A stretch of 63,733 nucleotides of DNA, from NCBI GenBank assembly GCA_903893785.1, contig CAITNQ010000081.1, positions 1 to 63,733 of the forward strand. The letters run 5' to 3'. The notes under the pieces were generated by a model, which worked only from the letters and a program-made list of their open reading frames with translations, made no database searches and was not told the origin of the DNA. Below, piece by piece: positions 62,224 through 63,733 of the stretch (position 1 is the stretch's first letter; every line of letters starts with the position of its first letter). The translations under genes were made by a program, and so were the position numbers. The stretch comes from an uncultured Gemmatimonadota bacterium (GTDB taxonomy: Bacteria > Latescibacterota > UBA2968 > UBA8231).

Positions 62224-62637
62224 TCAGCCTGCCCCGACCTCGGTGAGGGGTTCGCGCTTGCGGTACACCATGCCCTGGAAGATCGCCACCAAGTCATCAC
62301 TGTCGTCGGTGACGCGCACCGTGTACGAGGCGAGTTTGGGGTGGCGCGCCACCTCCTCAGCGTGGGCGGTCAGCGTCCCCGTGGCTGCGGCTTTGGTGTA
62401 GGAGATGCTCACGTTGATCGCCACGGCAACCGTGCCGTGGGAGTTGGAGGCAGCGGCAAAAGCCAGGTCCGCCAGGGTGAAAATGGCCCCGCCGTGCACC
62501 GAGCCAACGCCGTTGAGGTGCTCCGCGGTCAGCGCCATGCGGGCGCGCGACCGCCCAGGACCCACCTCGAGCAGCTCGATGCCGCACAGGCGGGCGAAGC
62601 GGTCGCGCTCGCTGATGAAAGCCTTGATATCGTCCAC
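62224..62637 (-). CDS. PaaI-type hotdog-fold thioesterase
   Basis: 137 aa from GTG 62637, with AGGAG six bases upstream. The hotdog motif LNGVGSVHGGAIFTLADLAF is the PaaI family signature, with the HGG helix start and the Asp near the active site. YTKAAATGTLTAHAEEV and FQGMVYRKR follow. Family members hydrolyse acyl-CoA or aryl-CoA esters, for example of phenylacetate degradation. It could serve the adjacent glycyl radical locus, but the strand is opposite and the link is unproven. No CoA ligase is in the window. Confidence 0.85.
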   Translation of the reverse strand: MDDIKAFISERDRFARLCGIELLEVGPGRSRARMALTAEHLNGVGSVHGGAIFTLADLAFAAASNSHGTVAVAINVSISYTKAAATGTLTAHAEEVARHPKLASYTVRVTDDSDDLVAIFQGMVYRKREPLTEVGAG

Positions 62638-62671
62638 GCGGGTCTCCTGGGTTCGCGTAATCGGAGGGTAG

Positions 62672-62704
62672 CGCTGCGTCCGCGCCACGAGCGCGGACGC
62701 AGCG
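62672..62704. promoter_or_regulatory. Perfect 14-bp stem hairpin in a divergent region
   Basis: CGCTGCGTCCGCGC (62672-62685) pairs with GCGCGGACGCAGCG (62691-62704) around a five-base loop CACGA. It lies 35 bp upstream of the PaaI-type start, between two genes read outward, so it is not a simple terminator. Confidence 0.6.
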
Positions 62705-62715
62705 AAAGTTTGTGC

Positions 62716-62745
62716 TTGTCTTTTCTGCCCCTGCCAACGTAACAT
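62716..62745 (+). promoter_or_regulatory. Weak candidate promoter of the outer-membrane protein gene
   Basis: TTGTCT and TAACAT are separated by 18 bp. Match to consensus is only partial. The leader to ATG 62875 would be about 120 bases. Confidence 0.35.
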
Positions 62746-62874
62746 TGAGGCGCGCCGCCAGGTGCGAACCTGGACGCCGCGCGAGTCGTGAATAACGTCA
62801 CAGTTCACCCTCAATACCACCGCACCCGCCGGACAGCGGGTCAGCGGACCACCTCCATGGAAAGGGGCTCGTCG

Positions 62875-63733
62875 ATGAAGCGATTGATAGCGCTGTGTCT
62901 CGCGGCCGCGCTGGCTGTGCCGTGCGCCACCTATGGGGCTTCGTCCCGTTGGCAGGCACTGGGTAATGACCACCGGTTCATGCTCGACACCTCGAACTAC
63001 GGCATCTACCCGGCCCGCATGTTCATGTTCTCGGATGCCCTGTGGATCATCCCGAATGTCGCCGCGGCACCGGACAACGTCCTGAGCGGCGTGCTGATCA
63101 CGTCGGGCACCACGGCCTATGCCATCCACTACAACCTGCCCGGTACCGTTGGCTTCAACGCCCTGCGCGCCGGGTTGGCTGGCGCCGGCGGCAACCTGGC
63201 TGGGCTGGCCAACAACCTGCGGCCCATGCCGGACTTCATGCTGGCCCGCAAGATGGGTGATCGCGTATATGCCGGCCGCGTGGTCCTCGGCCTGGCCGGC
63301 AGCGAACCGATCAAGGACAAGACGGCCAGCGCCATGTCCATCGACCTGGCTGGTGGCGTATTGATGCCGACCGCCATGGGCGACCTGGATCTGGGTGTGC
63401 GGCTGGCCACGGCCAGTTTCACCGATGACGCCGCCAACGTGAAGAGCACCGGCGGCATGAGCCTGAATATCGACTCGCGTCTGATCAAGGACCGCGGCGA
63501 GGGCAACAAGATGGTCACCCTGGCCGGCCTCATGTACCAGACGCAGCCGACGGTCAAAGGCGGTCCTGAAGTGTCCGCCATGAATGTGAACCTCGGCCTG
63601 GGCCGCAATCAGGGCTATGCCGACAAGCGCATGCTGGTCCTGGGCGCCACCGCGGACTACACGGCAACCACGACCAAGGTTGCCGGCGCCGGTGATGCGA
63701 CCACCACGGCGATCAACCTGGCCTACCTGGGCG
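62875..63733 (+). CDS. Outer-membrane beta-barrel candidate, N-terminal part (cut by window edge)
   Basis: 286 codons from ATG 62875 (AAAGG nearby) remain open to the edge. A signal peptide MKRLIALCLAAALAVPCATY is clear, with cleavage near YG-A. The mature part has alternating hydrophobic and polar residues (for example GVRLATASFT, MSLNIDSRL, MLVLGATADYTATTTKV), Gly-rich turns and a repeated 'LG...' pattern that fit a porin-like barrel. It is probably a surface protein of a Gram-negative cell. It is divergent from the PaaI-type gene across a 237-bp region with a strong hairpin. Family not recognised. Confidence 0.75.
   Translation, partial: MKRLIALCLAAALAVPCATYGASSRWQALGNDHRFMLDTSNYGIYPARMFMFSDALWIIPNVAAAPDNVLSGVLITSGTTAYAIHYNLPGTVGFNALRAGLAGAGGNLAGLANNLRPMPDFMLARKMGDRVYAGRVVLGLAGSEPIKDKTASAMSIDLAGGVLMPTAMGDLDLGVRLATASFTDDAANVKSTGGMSLNIDSRLIKDRGEGNKMVTLAGLMYQTQPTVKGGPEVSAMNVNLGLGRNQGYADKRMLVLGATADYTATTTKVAGAGDATTTAINLAYLG

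Noticed and set aside
1..63733. CRISPR arrays, tRNA or rRNA genes, transposases, integrase or attachment sites
   Set aside because: None seen by eye. Very few gene-free stretches exist that could hold them, but a dedicated tRNA search was not possible here.

Overview
The window is a high-GC bacterial chromosome segment (about two-thirds G+C by eye), densely coding on both strands, with many ATGA-type overlaps. I see no phage, transposase, rRNA, tRNA or CRISPR. Several features point to an anaerobic member of the FCB/PVC-like uncultured phyla (Latescibacterota-like, Hydrogenedentota-like or similar): futalosine-route menaquinone genes (mqnB, mqnD), C-terminal FlgD/T9SS-like modules with a 'PNPFNPQTT' motif on giant secreted proteins, DUF5069 and DUF6807 proteins, ThuA/Gfo/sugar-isomerase genes, an anaerobic sulfatase-maturase-like radical SAM protein, and two glycyl radical enzymes. 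The phylum is an inference. The Gram-negative cell plan is supported by the signal-peptide beta-barrel candidate at the right edge.

Layout. 1-3.5 kb: a minus-strand phosphorelay (Hpt, two lone receivers, a receiver-histidine kinase, a membrane sensor cut by the window edge). 3.6-10.1 kb: glnD and lon on minus, hflX on plus, with lon and hflX diverging from a 16-bp perfect palindrome that carries a -35 box on each strand. 10.1-25.1 kb: two giant tandem paralogous secreted proteins (about 1,880 and 1,907 aa; sialidase-like repeats, Ig-like repeats, cohesin-like and dockerin modules, FlgD-like end) and a divergent 1,086-aa cohesin-like/Ig-repeat protein. 25.2-30.4 kb: DUF6807 protein, radical SAM maturase, ApaH-like phosphatase, class I glutamine amidotransferase-like hydrolase, and a triplicated DUF5069 protein. 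30.7-37.4 kb: mutM, clpP (strong promoter), a membrane/zinc/rhodanese-like protein, moaB-like, a UbiA prenyltransferase, hisS, and a sugar isomerase-like protein. 37.8-46 kb: FAH-family hydrolase, mqnD-mqnB, HD-GYP, Gfo/Idh-like, HDOD, ThuA-like, sugar isomerase-like.

46-62.2 kb is the most unusual part. On minus: a glycyl radical enzyme activase, glycyl radical enzyme 1 and queD. Diverging on plus: a HyuA-like protein, two UroD-like proteins, a methyltransferase-like protein, glycyl radical enzyme 2 with its activase, and three more UroD-like proteins. I see no corrinoid protein and no microcompartment shell gene here, so this is not one of the well-known glycyl radical loci. It is my main candidate for an undescribed anaerobic catabolic system. 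62.2-63.7 kb holds a PaaI-type thioesterase and a partial outer-membrane protein.

A second theme is gene-end duplication. At 37.5 kb and at 60.4 kb the 3' end of a gene plus its downstream spacer has been copied in tandem behind the gene (period 224 bp, and 176 bp in three copies).
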